This document shows, one piece after another, positions 10,670-22,293 of a DNA stretch of 64,000 nt. Under the pieces are notes generated by a model. That model was not told the origin of the DNA and ran no database searches. It saw nothing but the letters and a program-made list of their open reading frames with translations. Source of the stretch: Peronospora farinosa (Eukaryota; Oomycota; Peronosporomycetes; Peronosporales; Peronosporaceae); assembly GCA_947646735.1 (NCBI GenBank), contig CANTFK010000914.1, forward strand, positions 1 through 64,000. Reading direction: 5' to 3'. Position 1 is the first letter of the stretch. Each line of letters starts with the position of its first letter. The position numbers were made by a program, and so were the translations under genes.

Positions 10670-11320
10670 GGTTGGGATGCTTTGAAGGACAGCCCGTTCT
10701 ACGATGTCCTGTGGAAACACCGTGATGTGTTTCCAGCAGAAGTGCCGAGCCGCCTACCGGCCGTTAGGGGCATCATACACGAGATTGACCTGGAGCCTGG
10801 AACCAAGTATTGTGTGACCAGGCAATGGCCGTTGTCGATGGAACAAGCCGATTACATCGATGAGTTCTTCGACAAGCGAGCTAAGGCGGGACATGTACGT
10901 GAGAGCAATTCGCCTCACTGCAGCCCGACCTTCTGTGTGCGTAAAGCAACAGGTGGATGGCGCGTGGTTCATGCTTATAATAAGCTGAACACGGCCACCA
11001 TTCCAGCTCAAACGCCGATCCCGCGGAGAGATGTCATGTTGAATTCCATGGGAAAGTCAACTATCTTTTCCGCGTTGGATCTGAAGGATGGCTACTATCA
11101 AGTTTTCATGAGAGATACTGATGTAGCCAATACGGCAGTAAGCAACCCAAGCGGTATGCTATGGGAGTGGCTTGTGATGCCACATGGGTTGAAAATGCTC
11201 CAGCAACATTCAACCGAGTAGTGACTCACGTGATGCGTCAGCAACGTGCGTACGCGTCCCATTAATTTAACGATGTATTCGTGCATAGTAGGGCGGAGGA
11301 CGGTCTGAGCGTTATTGTGG
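10670..11320 (+). pseudogene. Gypsy reverse transcriptase, truncated
   Basis: The fingers and palm of a Ty3/gypsy RT are readable: [31 protein letters not shown] (about 10,955-10,987) and FSALDLKDGYYQV (about 11,068-11,105). The catalytic box, which should read like YFDDVFVHS, is here stop-FNDVFVHS near 11,262-11,287: the Tyr codon position is a stop and the first Asp is Asn. The sequence ends abruptly at about 11,320, where another element begins. RNase H and integrase are absent. Confidence 0.85.
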
Positions 11321-12242
11321 TGAAGTGCCAAGGGAAATCAGAGCTTAAAGGGAATGGGAACAGAGAGCAAGAGAATTTCTGGTCACTCCCCCGAGGAAGT
11401 GACCACGACACGGCCTCGCAGATCTACAACTTCACACCAGGCCCCAACCTTATTAAGAATATAAGGACCTAGACGTGCAGAGCCAGCACAGGCCCCAGGA
11501 TATAGGGTCCAGGGCCCAGGGTACCAGGGTACCAGGGTACAGGGTCCAGGGCCCAATGCCCGAGGGTGCAGAAACGGTACACGGAACCTCGAAGATTACA
11601 GAAAGTACAGGTATCAAGGAGCCAGTTCTTCCTCCAAGAAACGACACGTGGCACTATCCAGATCAAAGGGTTAGGGTTAGGCAAGAAAAGCATACAAAGT
11701 ATAAGATAAATAAACACACTCGAATTTGCTTTACACGTGGCAGCTCCAAGCGCCTCCTCTTAGCTTCTACGTCGCTCCACCTCTTCCGGGCGGGATATCC
11801 TTTGGCCTCCCGACGTCAGCAGGTGTTAGACGGCTCAAGCTACGCAAGTTGAACCTCAGGATAGTTGGCCTGAGGTGTCAAGTAAGTGTCAAAACATCCA
11901 ACACCCGCTACGGTTTCCCTACGGGGAACAAGAAAAGGGGTCGAAAGACCAAGAAACAGCTAGACACCGAAAGGGGTACGTAGTACCAGGTGCATTGCTC
12001 TCGACACAGTCGATTGAGCCCAAGAAACCCTGGGCCCGAGTGAAGTATATCACTCATGGGCCCCCAAGTCCCTCCATACAAGGACCAAGTCTATAAGTCT
12101 TCTGCGTCTAACGAGGAGCAAGACCAGCCAAGCCGACGGGTACACAAGGTGAGACCCAAGGTTGACGCGACACGGTATCGGGGTACCCCCTCCGTAAGTC
12201 GGCAGTCCGGCGCTGTGTGTGTTTGTGGTTCTCTAACGTCGT

Positions 12243-13467
12243 TTGAGAATCCACTCCATCACAATGGTGCGCGTGCCCGGATCTTCGGGAGACGCGGGAT
12301 TTCACCGTGATTCCCACGAAGAAGAAAAGACAACGGTCAAGATAGACCAAGGGACGACCAAGACACTGGAACCTGGATCGCCAGTGATCAAGAAGGAAGA
12401 AGGATCGGAGGACCTGCAGAGCCCGGGGAGGAGCTCTGCTATTGAGGCCAAGGTGGAATATGAAGAAAAACCACAAAATCCTCCCCCTTACGTCTTCGTT
12501 GAAGAAGACAACATGGGCCATGATAAATATTATGGTCCAGGGGTCCCAAGTTTGACAGCGAAAGCTAAAAAACAAGGGGCCCCGAAACAAGTCTCCCAAG
12601 CCACTACTCAAGAAACATCGGTGCCCAAGAACAAGAAAAAGAAGAATGCCAAGTTGAAGGCACCGAGAGGCGGAGACACGACGGACGAGTCGGGAGAGAG
12701 CCAAGGTGTGGCTAGCAGGGACTGGACGGAAGAGGACCTGGAAGAAGCATATCACCAGAGTAAGTTGAAGACGTTTTTGCGAAAGGATTCGGTGATGAAG
12801 ACGCTCAAGGTCAAGCTACTAGACCAGGTCCATGGACCGATAACGGCCCTGCCCATCGCAACGACAGACCTAGAGGTTCTCAAGGCCCTGATGAACCTGC
12901 TTCACGAAGCCGGGATGGATGCTGGAATTTTTTACTGCTGAAACCCTCTTTGATTTTGGGTTCGAGACCCTGAAGAAGACCCTGGTAGCCTTGCATGGTC
13001 ATATCAAGGCGTTAGTGGGTGAGATTTCCCCCAAGGAGGTACCCCGTCATGTGAGCACAGCAGCTGTTCCTGGCCTAGGCTCTTCAGCAGGTTCCCACGA
13101 TGAATCATCACCGAGGTCCCAGTACGAGTCGGCCACTTCGTCTATGGTCTCGGCCCTAATGGATACCGGGGATCGGATGCAGCTGGGGCCAACCGGTGCA
13201 GCGTTGCTCGAAGCACGGATTCGCGAAACAGGAAAGATGGATGCAGCGATCCCGAGGGCCCAGCCACAAGTACGTGAAGATGTGACAGGAGCCCGGTGTA
13301 AAGCGGAACCAGGGTCGCTGGGCACAGGAATTGATCAGAATGTAAAGCCTGAGTCAGGGTCCCCTGGTGCGCTCCAGTCATATTTCGAAAAGGCGATGAC
13401 CAAGTTCCTGGAAGAGCAGGGATCCACCCGAAACGCATCTGACAGGGGACAGATCATGAGGGGCTGA
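12243..13467 (+). pseudogene. Charged N-terminal ORFs upstream of gag
   Basis: Two overlapping reading frames, 12,243-12,941 and 12,919-13,467, look like one broken protein. The first is Lys/Glu/Pro-rich, with a KNKKKKNAKLK stretch and TEEDLEEAYHQSKLKTFLR. The second continues with FGFETLKKTLVALHGHI and a Ser/Pro-rich tail that ends at a stop 66 bases before the gag ORF. No known domain was recognised. It may be the N-terminal part of a long gag, because the spacing and strand fit. Confidence 0.5.
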
Positions 13468-13533
13468 GGTTCACTTTAACCTGGGCCCTCCCAGAGAGCC
13501 GATCACCTGGGGGCACCACGTGAATTTCCGGAT

Positions 13534-14793
13534 GTGGACATGGAATCAGCAGAGTCTTCTAATGGAGAGTACGATCCGGATGATTTGACGTTTCCGGCTA
13601 CCTCGGCACGAGCGACTGTGGCCACGTCTACAGCAGGTGGGGCGCCTACGGTTATTCCCCATATACGAGTGTCGGCCTCATCGAACTTAAAGGAATTCAA
13701 CGGGAGGGACCATGATGAGGACCGTGCCCGAAGCTGGAGCTCCAAAGTGAAGACTGCGTTTATCCGAGACCAGGCCCCAGACAGTGAGAAATGTCTTATT
13801 TTTGGGGGCCTTCTCACGTGTCCGGCTCAGAACTGGTACCGACAACTGGGTCGGACGGTACGTGGCGACTGGAAGCTACTTTTGCAAGAATTTCAAGCCC
13901 ACTTCTGCGGCCTAGGTGTGTCTGTGGCCCGGCAGTATTATCATGCAAGGAAGAGATCCGACGAGTCACCACTGGAATACTTGTACCGTTTGAATGTGGC
14001 GGGGCTCAGAGCCAAGTTAAAAATTAAGATGGGCCCCCCTCAGGTGAAACGTGAACATGTAAAACATTACGTGGAGACTTTGGACGATCGCGAACTGGCG
14101 GACCAGCTCACCATGCTCAGAATTTCGGATGCAGATGACCTGGAAGAAGTTCTGCTAGCGCGCCAACGAGCGAAGGCGCGTCACGGGTCCTGTTTGGCTC
14201 CAGCAAGTTTCGCCAAAAGGCCCCGACCCCCCCCCCCTGACCGAGAGTATACCAAGAATCAACCAAGACGTCCTGTCCAAGCCATCCGAGCTACATCAGG
14301 AAGTGAAGGTGAGCAAGAGTTCAGCTCCAGTGGATCTGAGGGGGAGGGAGACCTGAGACGAATTTATGCGGCGGCGACCAAAGCCCACACTGGTAGGTCT
14401 CGGGACGTGGATGGATCTCGAGACCATCAGGACCCGAATCCGGATCGAGGCCGGTGTGCGCCGGAGGGCTCCGGACAAAGACCGGGCCCAGAGGCCCCGC
14501 TGACGAAGTGTACACATTGTGGATCCAGGAAGCATGGGGACCTGGACTGTTGGAAGCGACTAGTATTCGAACGATGTGGAAAGAAGGGGCACCCGGCCGA
14601 CTTTTGTTTGTTTGTGTGTCGCGGTTGTAACGATATCCACGACGCGGGGAAGTGCCAGATGGAGGCGTTCTACAACTTGATTCGCCAATGGTACAACCCG
14701 ACCAAGCATGCGGGGCAGCTGCCGGAGGTTGCCGAGAAGATGTTAAATTGGACGCTCGCCAGGTTTGAATCTGGTACGAGCCGAGCGTTCTGA
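13534..14793 (+). CDS. Gag (capsid plus CCHC-like zinc knuckles), gypsy element
   Basis: An open frame of 419 residues. The N-terminus is acidic. Residues about 50-230 form the retrotransposon gag core, with LTCPAQNWYRQLGRTVRGDW and DESPLEYLYRLNVAGLRAK. The C-terminus has Cys/His knuckle sequences: CTHCGSRKHGDLDCW (about 326-340), CGKKGHPADFC and CRGCNDIHDAGKC. These would bind the element's RNA during particle assembly. A Pro-rich stretch and Arg/Ser-rich linker separate core and knuckles. It is the only long intact gag in the window, though it lies in an element whose pol is broken. Confidence 0.8.
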   Translation: MDMESAESSNGEYDPDDLTFPATSARATVATSTAGGAPTVIPHIRVSASSNLKEFNGRDHDEDRARSWSSKVKTAFIRDQAPDSEKCLIFGGLLTCPAQNWYRQLGRTVRGDWKLLLQEFQAHFCGLGVSVARQYYHARKRSDESPLEYLYRLNVAGLRAKLKIKMGPPQVKREHVKHYVETLDDRELADQLTMLRISDADDLEEVLLARQRAKARHGSCLAPASFAKRPRPPPPDREYTKNQPRRPVQAIRATSGSEGEQEFSSSGSEGEGDLRRIYAAATKAHTGRSRDVDGSRDHQDPNPDRGRCAPEGSGQRPGPEAPLTKCTHCGSRKHGDLDCWKRLVFERCGKKGHPADFCLFVCRGCNDIHDAGKCQMEAFYNLIRQWYNPTKHAGQLPEVAEKMLNWTLARFESGTSRAF

Positions 14794-15009
14794 TTGCTAC
14801 ATTTATGCATTTGTGGAGAAGCACCCGGTGGAGAATTTCGTTAAGGAAAAATAATTGGTTGAAAATACATCGGACTTTTGTATTAATTCTTTAGTTGTTG
14901 TGGCCAATGCACGTATATCCAATGAATATACACGGAAAGAGCCGGTGATGATGCTGGAACTATTGTCGGGAGAATCAAGAGGATACTGGAAACATCATGC
15001 CCCAAAAAA

Positions 15010-16419
15010 GTGGTTCAAGCAGGCCAAGGCCTCTGGGAAGTCAACAATACTCGCGCGAATCTGCTCTTCGATTCCGGTGCCGAGGTATCTATTTTGGATA
15101 CCGCCTTTGCTCGTAAGTTAGGCTGCCAAATCGATACGAGAGAGAGACAAGAGTGTGTGGGTATTGGAGAAGTGGTATACACCACGGAAGGACGAACAAA
15201 GGTGAAGATTACGCTTAATGGAGCATTGGTATATTTTTTCGACGTATGGGTTGGTTCCCTGGTTGGTCAGGATGCACTCTTGGGAATGAATTTTATGGTG
15301 CCAGCCGGAATACGATTGGACATGGCAGATGGAACTATTTGCTTACCAGATGAAGTGCGAATCCAGCTGGCAGGTCGCAAGACCTTGTATAGCGGACATA
15401 TTTCGGAAGTGAAATTGGGCCAGTATGTGAATCTGTCAGTGACTAAGTACGTGAAAGTTCCATTGAGGAGATTTGTATCAGATCAGTGGAAATTGTGGAT
15501 TACCCGTGGGGAACGATGGGTGAATACAATGGTACATGGGTATGGACGACGCCAGTGTTCAAGGGTCACCAATGTTAGTGACAAGGACTTAATTCTGCGT
15601 GAAGACACCAAACTGGGCATTTGTCTAACCAAGGACCGGGTCCCTCGATCTCAAGGATTTGTGTCAGTAGGTTCTAGGAGGTATGCTGAATGGCAAAACC
15701 TGGCCTACCAAGCTACCACTGACGAAGAAGACTCCGAACCCTTTCAAGAAGAAGAATACCAAAGTCCCATGGTCGAAAGACCCCAGTATAAGACCCCAGA
15801 AAGAATAATGTCACGAACAGGAGCCCAAGCCTCAGTGGTTACTACTATGCTGGGTGTTCATCCGAGGAGCCCCGAGTCAGCACTGCCGGACGCAGAGGTA
15901 GGAGAAGATACTTTTGACGAGAACCAACCAGCAGACGTCAGCCTGAGCAAAGAAGCCCCAAGAGTTGACGAGTTTGGGATGGAGAAGGTCCAATCGCGGA
16001 GGGGCCAACAAGATAATGGAGCCGAGGCAAATATAGCCGATGACCAGGTCTCGGTCCACAAGAGTGGAGAGCTATGCGCGGAAGATATTGACAAAAACTG
16101 GTCGATTATCCCTGAGGTCGCCCCTTCTACAGACGAAGTCACGATGGAAGATATCCAGATTCCAGACACTAGTGTAACTCCAAAGGAACAAGTGGACCGT
16201 CTCCGCCAAATGATTTGGCAGAAACGACATCTGTTGATGGGAAAAGGCAACGCGTTACCACCGGTAGCCCGAGGAGCGGTGTGCGACATCTATGTGGGAA
16301 ACGCATTGCCTATCGCCCAACGTGTACGGAAAGTGTCCCCTCAGTTTAGGGAGAAGCTGTCGGACCTAATCAAGGGCCTGTTATCGTCTAAGATTATCCA
16401 GCATTCTACCTTCCCATGA
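15010..16419 (+). CDS. Aspartic protease plus linker to RT, gypsy element
   Basis: The active site LLFDSGAEVSILD lies at about residues 19-31 and the second signature VGQDALLGMNF at about 88-98, as in gypsy proteases. A long acidic linker (about residues 215-390) follows. The frame then reaches the start of RT (IYVGNALPIAQRVRKVSP), and a TGA at 16,417 interrupts it just before ASPIVIIVKKNGVDIRLCID. The true upstream start is uncertain, because the reading frame opens before the Met at 15,010. Confidence 0.75.
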   Translation: MVQAGQGLWEVNNTRANLLFDSGAEVSILDTAFARKLGCQIDTRERQECVGIGEVVYTTEGRTKVKITLNGALVYFFDVWVGSLVGQDALLGMNFMVPAGIRLDMADGTICLPDEVRIQLAGRKTLYSGHISEVKLGQYVNLSVTKYVKVPLRRFVSDQWKLWITRGERWVNTMVHGYGRRQCSRVTNVSDKDLILREDTKLGICLTKDRVPRSQGFVSVGSRRYAEWQNLAYQATTDEEDSEPFQEEEYQSPMVERPQYKTPERIMSRTGAQASVVTTMLGVHPRSPESALPDAEVGEDTFDENQPADVSLSKEAPRVDEFGMEKVQSRRGQQDNGAEANIADDQVSVHKSGELCAEDIDKNWSIIPEVAPSTDEVTMEDIQIPDTSVTPKEQVDRLRQMIWQKRHLLMGKGNALPPVARGAVCDIYVGNALPIAQRVRKVSPQFREKLSDLIKGLLSSKIIQHSTFP

Positions 16420-18190
16420 GCCAGCCCGATTGTGATCATCGTCAAGAAGAATGGAGTGGATATAAGGTTGTGTATCGATTACCGGATGGTGAACGAGCTG
16501 ACACGCCTCATGGTGTACCCTATGCCTCTCGTTAACGAATTGTTGGAAGATTTGGACAAAGCCCTATGGTATTGCTGGAGATGGCCAGTGGTTTTTGGGT
16601 AGTTAGTATGACTGAGAGGGCTCGCTTGATTTCGGCATTTGTGACTCCGTTTGGGTTGTTTGAGTGGAAAAGAATGCCGTTTGGACTAAAGAATGCGCCG
16701 CAAATCTATCAGCGGCTGTTGGATAATGCTTTATATGGATTTCTTACGATTTCCTCAAAGCCGGGCTCTGACAAACAAGAGGACCTGTTCGAGGTGGGCC
16801 ATCCCGAGGTGAATCTCAAGGAGTCTATAATACGACGTAGGTCCTATATCGACGACATTTTGGTGACCTCGGAGTCATGGGATGACTTATGCGTGGAAGT
16901 GGAACGACTTTTGGAGGTGTCAGACAAGTGGAACTTATCGATCAGCGCGGTCAAGAGCTCATGGGCTGTCAAAAGGTAGATTACCTTGGTCACCAAGTAT
17001 CAGCGGAAGGGTTGGAGGCCCACCCTAAGGACCTTCAGTCCTTGGTGGATTTACCGTAACCCACCACCCTAAAAGCTATGCAGTCGTTTGTCAGGAGTAT
17101 CAACTATTACAGTCGGTTCCTAGAAGACTACGCCATTTATGCGTCCATCCTGTACGAATTAAGGAAGTGAATTATCACGTATTACGAAACCGGATAAGCA
17201 GGACTGGGGACATACAGGAAGATGACCAGGAGGAGGACCGATGGGCCCGGGTGCAGGTGGCATTTGCTATGTTAAAGAATAAGATCGCCACTGCCCCAAT
17301 CCTCCGCATTTCGATCCGTACCGGGAACCTGTCATTATCGTCTATGCTAGCGAGTGGGCCATCTCGGCGTCCCTTGTACAGGAGTATGAGGGTGTATGTA
17401 TGCCAGTGACTTTTACAAGCCGGACATTGAAGCCGAATGAGATTATGACTTGGTGGAGAAGGAAGTGCTAGCATTATTGCGGATATTGGACCTTTGCTAT
17501 ACATTGCTGGTTACCCGTTCAATCGGGTCATAACTCGACATTCCACGTTAGCGTGGTTGGTCCGATCACCAGGTCTTCAGGGCCGCCTTGGAAATTGGGC
17601 TGCACTCCTGTCTCAATGGACGTTAGAAGTGGTCAAGTGTAAGCGGGGTGAGGATGAAATACTGGGGACATTGGCAGCCAGCATAACTCCTCGCGAAAAC
17701 GTGGACTCCATCTTGTCTTCAATTGCCCCTAGGAAATACCCCCGCCAAACTATCACGGTGGTTCCCCCTACGGTTGAGCACGAGGAAAGCCTCTATGTGG
17801 TCAGTTTTGATGGGTCTGCACGAGTTAAGCGTGGAGGAGGGGCCTGCAGTGCTATTGTGTGAAAACTCCCGGGATGGACGGTGGTCGCCGCTGCTTCCCG
17901 ATATTTGACTGAAGCGACAGTAAATGAGGCAGAGTATGAAGGCCTATTGTTATGCTTCCTTCTACTGGAGAATTTGGAGCGTAGACGTCTGGCGGTATGT
18001 GGAGATTCTAACCTGGTCGTGCGACAGATGCGAGGAGAAATCGAGTGTAAAGCGCAGGGCCAAACAGCACGACGGTCGAAGGCCCTGGAAAAACTCAGGT
18101 CCTGGACCGTTCATGAGTTTCTACACATGAAGCGCGAATGGAATCAAAGTGCAGACCGACTTGCGAACGCGGTCTTGCACCAGCAACAGG
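16420..18190 (+). pseudogene. RT and RNase H of the long gypsy element
   Basis: RT palm motifs: DIRLCIDYRMVNELT (about 16,460-16,505), MPFGLKNAPQIYQRLLDNAL (about 16,675-16,735) and the catalytic box SYIDDILVTS (about 16,845-16,875). The thumb and connection follow in shifted frames (16,980-17,460). RNase H covers about 17,760-18,190, with VVSFDGSARVKRGGGA for the first Asp, ATVNEAEYEGLL for the Glu and CGDSNLVVRQM for the next Asp. At least three frame changes and in-frame stops are present, so the enzyme is dead as written. Confidence 0.85.
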
Positions 18191-19530
18191 GTGTCGATAT
18201 AGTACCGGAAGAAGAGTTCAAGGACCTCGAAGCAATTAACCGTCTACCTGAGCTTTTAATATCCAAGGACCAAAACCCCGCATTGCGAGTTACAGCCGTT
18301 ACGAGATCCCGGGCCCTATCCAGAATGCCGACGGAAGTCTTGCAAGAGGAAGTAGTGCAACGGATAAGGATCGAACGAATTGCAGCAGCCCAAGATGAAG
18401 AGATGTGGATACGTGATTTGAAGATTTACTTACGGGGTAACTGGAGTAGTCTATCGGCAGAGGTGGCATTTACATGTGTAAAGATTGAGATGAACTACGC
18501 TTTGGATGATGACGATCTTCTTCTGTACTGCCCTTACCAGGGAACAGCAGACGAGGACCTTGATGGGTTGATTCGGCTAGTTATACATGAAAGTCTACAA
18601 CAAGACTTTCTACACCACTACCATACAAGTCTAGAAGGGGGACACCAGTGAATTGGCCGTACATACCAACGGATCCGGAAACATTTCCATTGGAAAGGCC
18701 TTTTCCGGAGTGTTCAGCGCTATGTTGGCACTTGCGTGGACGGTGAGACCGGCGAAGGTGGCCCCACGTTGCGAGGGAGGACCCCAGGAAACATTCAAGC
18801 AGCCTACCCGTTTTAAGTTATCGCGATGGACCATATCCCATCGTTGCCCAAGTCGTTCAAGGGTAATACAGAGCTGTTGATTTGGGTGGACCTGTTTACG
18901 GGATATGTGATTGCCAAGGCTAGCTCGTCGAGGTCGGCCCAAACCGTGGCAGAAGGATACGAAGAGTGCGTGTTCCGTCGGTTTGGGGCCAGTGAGGCGA
19001 TCCGTCACGACAGACAACCCCGTTTCATGTCAGATTTATTTCGCGCCTTCAACCGCATAATTGGGCAGAAACAGCGGGCTACTATGGCGTATCGACCACA
19101 GGAAAATGGCACAGCAGAGAGAATGGTACAGACCATTACACGGTCCATCAAAATGTATGTGTCAGAGGTGGATCAGAAGGATGGGATGCCTATGCAGAAA
19201 GGCTCACTTTCGCGTTGAATACGGCACAGGACCGGATCCGAAAGAAAACGCCATTCTTCTTGGCACATGGCTGGGACGCCCGAAGTACTTTAGAAGCTAC
19301 CATACCGTTGAGCAGCACCAAGCGGCGTGAATGTGAACCCCGCCGATGGCGATATAGCGTGCAACGTCAGTATCGCCGAGCGAGAGAACAGGTCAGCGAA
19401 TTATTACGATCGGCGTTGGAAAGTCGAGCCCAGGTCCACAATGAGGAGGTAGTTGATGGCCATATTGAAGTAGAGTCCCAAGTATGGTTTTACTTGGACC
19501 GAAGGAATCTTTCCATGAAAGGTCTGACAG
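18190..19530 (+). pseudogene. Integrase of the long gypsy element, truncated
   Basis: A zinc-binding N-terminal region (HESLQQDFLHHYHTSLEGGH, 18,590-18,650) leads into the catalytic core in other frames: MDHIPSLPKSFKG (about 18,826), IRHDRQPRFMS (about 18,993-19,030) and QENGTAERM (about 19,099-19,125) supply the D,D,E triad. The next frame (19,215-19,538) carries the C-terminal region, including QVWFYLDRRNL. The sequence ends near 19,530 without a chromodomain or LTR, at the border with a minus-strand element. Confidence 0.85.
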
Positions 19531-19544
19531 AGATGTGATCTCTG

Positions 19545-20533
19545 CAGCAGTGCACGGTGGGCTCGCTACCTCAATGTAGCGGCCACGATGTGGAGATCCT
19601 CCACATATTTAAGCGCGCATACGGATTCCGTCACTACGGAATCATCTGCATCAGCATGTTGACGTGCATTTCGTCGTCTCGGCGATCGGCGTGCTCCTTT
19701 CTTGTGTTTTCTCTTGCGTCTTGAGCCCTGCTCGATACTGGCACGTCGATATCACAAGAGGATGATGTACCCCCCTCTCGAGGGAGCTCTGTCTACACTA
19801 CGTCGGTCTCATGCGGATCCATAAGCCGCCCATTCTCGTCAATTAAAGGCGGGAGCTCGTCTTCGACCTCCTCACTTGTACGCGGGAGCCCCTGCTCGAC
19901 CGCCTCAAAATTGACCGGGAGCCTCTGCTCGTCCGATGTGCTTGTATGCGGGAGCCCCTGTTCGACCACTTCGTTCTGTGGCTCCGTCAGTGTAACGGAA
20001 CATACTGCGCACAGAGGGCCATCGCTCTCTCTGTGTTGACTACTAGTCGTGGCGAGTTCGTTCACGACCCTGACGTGAGGTCAATCGGATCACGCGACCA
20101 ACTGATAAGTAAACACTCCACTGACGTCATATCCGCTTCGTCGTTTGACGGATCGAGATAGCCAATCTATCTTCGGCTGATACCGTGACAGCCACGGTAT
20201 CTCAAGTATGCAATCAAATGCATAGTTCATCTCGTACACCAAAAATTCGTCGTTGCTCTGTAAACCGCCAAAGTTGTACAATAAAACCACTGTTTTACGC
20301 GGGACACGTTTTGGTTGTCCATCAGCAAGCTTGACATCGATGTCACCTGGATCTTCTCGAACCGTGAAAGTCGACGGGAGAAGGGACAAACAGGATGCAC
20401 GAAAGAAGTTGTTGGAAGCGCCAGAATCCAACAACGCTCGAAGTGGTCGCTTCACTCCAGCAACAATGAGACTGATAATAATCAGTCTCGAATCATCGCG
20501 CATGGTGGTGGCATTAAAGTGAGTATGGATCAC
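19545..20533 (-). pseudogene. Gypsy protease and linker fragment (minus strand)
   Basis: Read on the minus strand from 20,533: an aspartic protease with ALLDSGASNNFFRA (about 20,435-20,395) and CILEIPWLSRYQPKIDWL (about 20,205-20,155), then a Glu/Pro-rich linker (20,065-19,793) with repeated VEQGLPHTS-like units, then broken frames to about 19,545. This is the PR and PR-RT linker of a gypsy element of a different subfamily from its minus-strand neighbour. No RT follows. Confidence 0.75.
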
Positions 20534-22293
20534 TTTGGGCTGGCTGCATTGAGCTTATTATAAGCATGAACAATACGCCATTTACCATTCGGTTTCTTAA
20601 CACAGAAAGTGGGTGTTGAGTGCGGAGATTTACTTTCGCGCACCATGCCCGCCGCGTGCTTTGCACGAAAGAACTCGTCAATGACGTCACACTGTTCTTT
20701 AAGTAAAGGCCACTGCCGTGTTACGCAGTATTTAATTCCAGGAACCAAGTCAATTTCATGACCTACACCCCTATCAGGTGGTAGAACCGACGGTGGATCG
20801 TGACACACCACGTCCTCAAATTCCCTAACTAAAGTATAGTAGGTACCTGAAGGGTTCTTCAGAATAGATGCTCCACTACGTGCACTTAGTGCCGCCTTTG
20901 TATCTTCGAGGACTGTCTCATCGACAAGCGAGGATGAGTTCAGCTCGAGGTTAGGTCGAATGAACACCATATCGGATAGAGCACCTGCCTTCAAGTCTTG
21001 ATGAAATTCATCCACAGACATTTCGTCTAGCTCTAAGAGAGCATTTAATGATGGGAGGGTCTCAAGGTCAACCTCACCATCTACATCACCTGTCACTCCG
21101 TTGACCAGGGTGTACAACTGGTCACTGACATTACTATGCGATAAAACAGACGCTTGGCGTCTCGCAGCCGCCATCTGGCGACGCTGCCGTCTCATTGACG
21201 AGACCGTAATCTTCAAAGTACTTGGGATACCATCATCCCCAAGTTCACCAGATTCCTTGACCTTCACTTGCTCTATGCGAGAGCCGATGTCATTAACGAC
21301 ATCCAGTGAGTCACTAATACCAGTGACTTCACTAACAAGGTCATCGACCTTCACTTGCTCTATACGAGAGCCGATGTAATTACCGACATCCAGTGAGTCG
21401 TTAGTACCAGTGACCTTACTAACAAGGTCATCGACCTTCACTTGCTCTATACTAGAGCCGATGTCATTACCGACATCCAGTGAGTCGCTAGTACCAGTGA
21501 CCTCACTAACAAGGTCATCGACCTTCACTTGCTCTATACTAGAGCCGATGTCATTACCGACATCCAGTGAATCGCATTTGCAGTCAATATCACTAACAAG
21601 TTCATCGACCTTCACTTGCTCTATACGAGAGCCGATGTCATTATCGACATCCAGTGGGTCACTAGTACCAGTGACTTCACTAACAAGGTCATCGACCTTC
21701 ACTTGCTCTATACGAGAGCCGATGTAATTACCGACATCCAGTGAGTCGTTAGTACCAGTGACCTTACTAACAAGGTCATCGACCTTCACTTGCTCTATAC
21801 TAGAGCCGATGTCATTACCGACATCCAGTGAGTCGCTAGTACCAGTGACCTCACTAACAATGTCATCGACCTTCACTTGCTCTATACGAGAGCCGATGTA
21901 ATTACCGACATCCAGTGAGTCGCTAGTACCAGTGACCTTACTAACAAGGTCATCGACCTTCACTTGCTCTATACGAGAGCCGATGTAATTACCGACATCC
22001 AGTGAGTCGCTAGTACCAGTGACTTCACTAACAAGGTCATCGACCTTCACTTGCTCTATACGAGAGCCGATGTCATTACCGACATCCAGTGAGTCGCTAG
22101 TACCAGTGACCTCACTAACAAGGTCATCGATTTTCACTTGATCTATACGAGAGCCGATGTCATTACCGACATCCAGTGAATCGCATTTACAGCCAATATC
22201 ACCAACAATGTCATCGACCTTAACTCGCTCTATACGAGAGTCGATGTCATTACCTACATCCAGTGTCTCAATATTACTATGAGTATCACTCAA
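20534..22293 (-). pseudogene. Gypsy pol part: 29-residue repeat array then RT N-terminus
   Basis: A 587-residue open frame. Residues about 10-345 are twelve tandem copies of a unit like [19 protein letters not shown] plus [10 protein letters not shown]. After a unique linker (346-450) come the first RT motifs: [40 protein letters not shown] and NKLNAAS. There the RT breaks off, at about 20,560, and the protease of another element begins in the same direction. The catalytic palm box is therefore missing. The array sits between protease and RT, a linker of unknown function. Confidence 0.85.

Larger units (their letters stand above)
11321..19530 (+). mobile_element. Long Ty3/gypsy element, degenerate (gag-PR-RT-RH-IN)
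   Basis: Order on the plus strand: noncoding 5' region (11,321-12,240; GC-rich, with GGTACCAGGGTACC-type tandem bits at about 11,515-11,555), charged N-terminal reading frames (12,243-13,467), gag with zinc knuckles (13,534-14,793), protease (15,010-16,419), RT, RNase H and integrase (16,420-19,530). Several stops and frameshifts interrupt it. It starts at TGAAGTGCCA (11,321), immediately after the truncated RT of the previous element, which suggests insertion there. Its 3' LTR and integrase C-terminus are missing. The same family is present inverted at 153-1790. Confidence 0.8.

Noticed and set aside
11668..11681. GGGTTAGGGTTAGG, telomere-like
   Set aside because: Only two units, inside a gypsy leader region. 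The oomycete telomere unit is usually TTTAGGG. There is no array.
12108..12755. 215-codon minus-strand ORF opposite the gag N-terminal ORFs
   Set aside because: Composition (Phe/Leu/Arg-rich) mirrors a shadow of the Lys/Glu-rich plus-strand frame; no motif.
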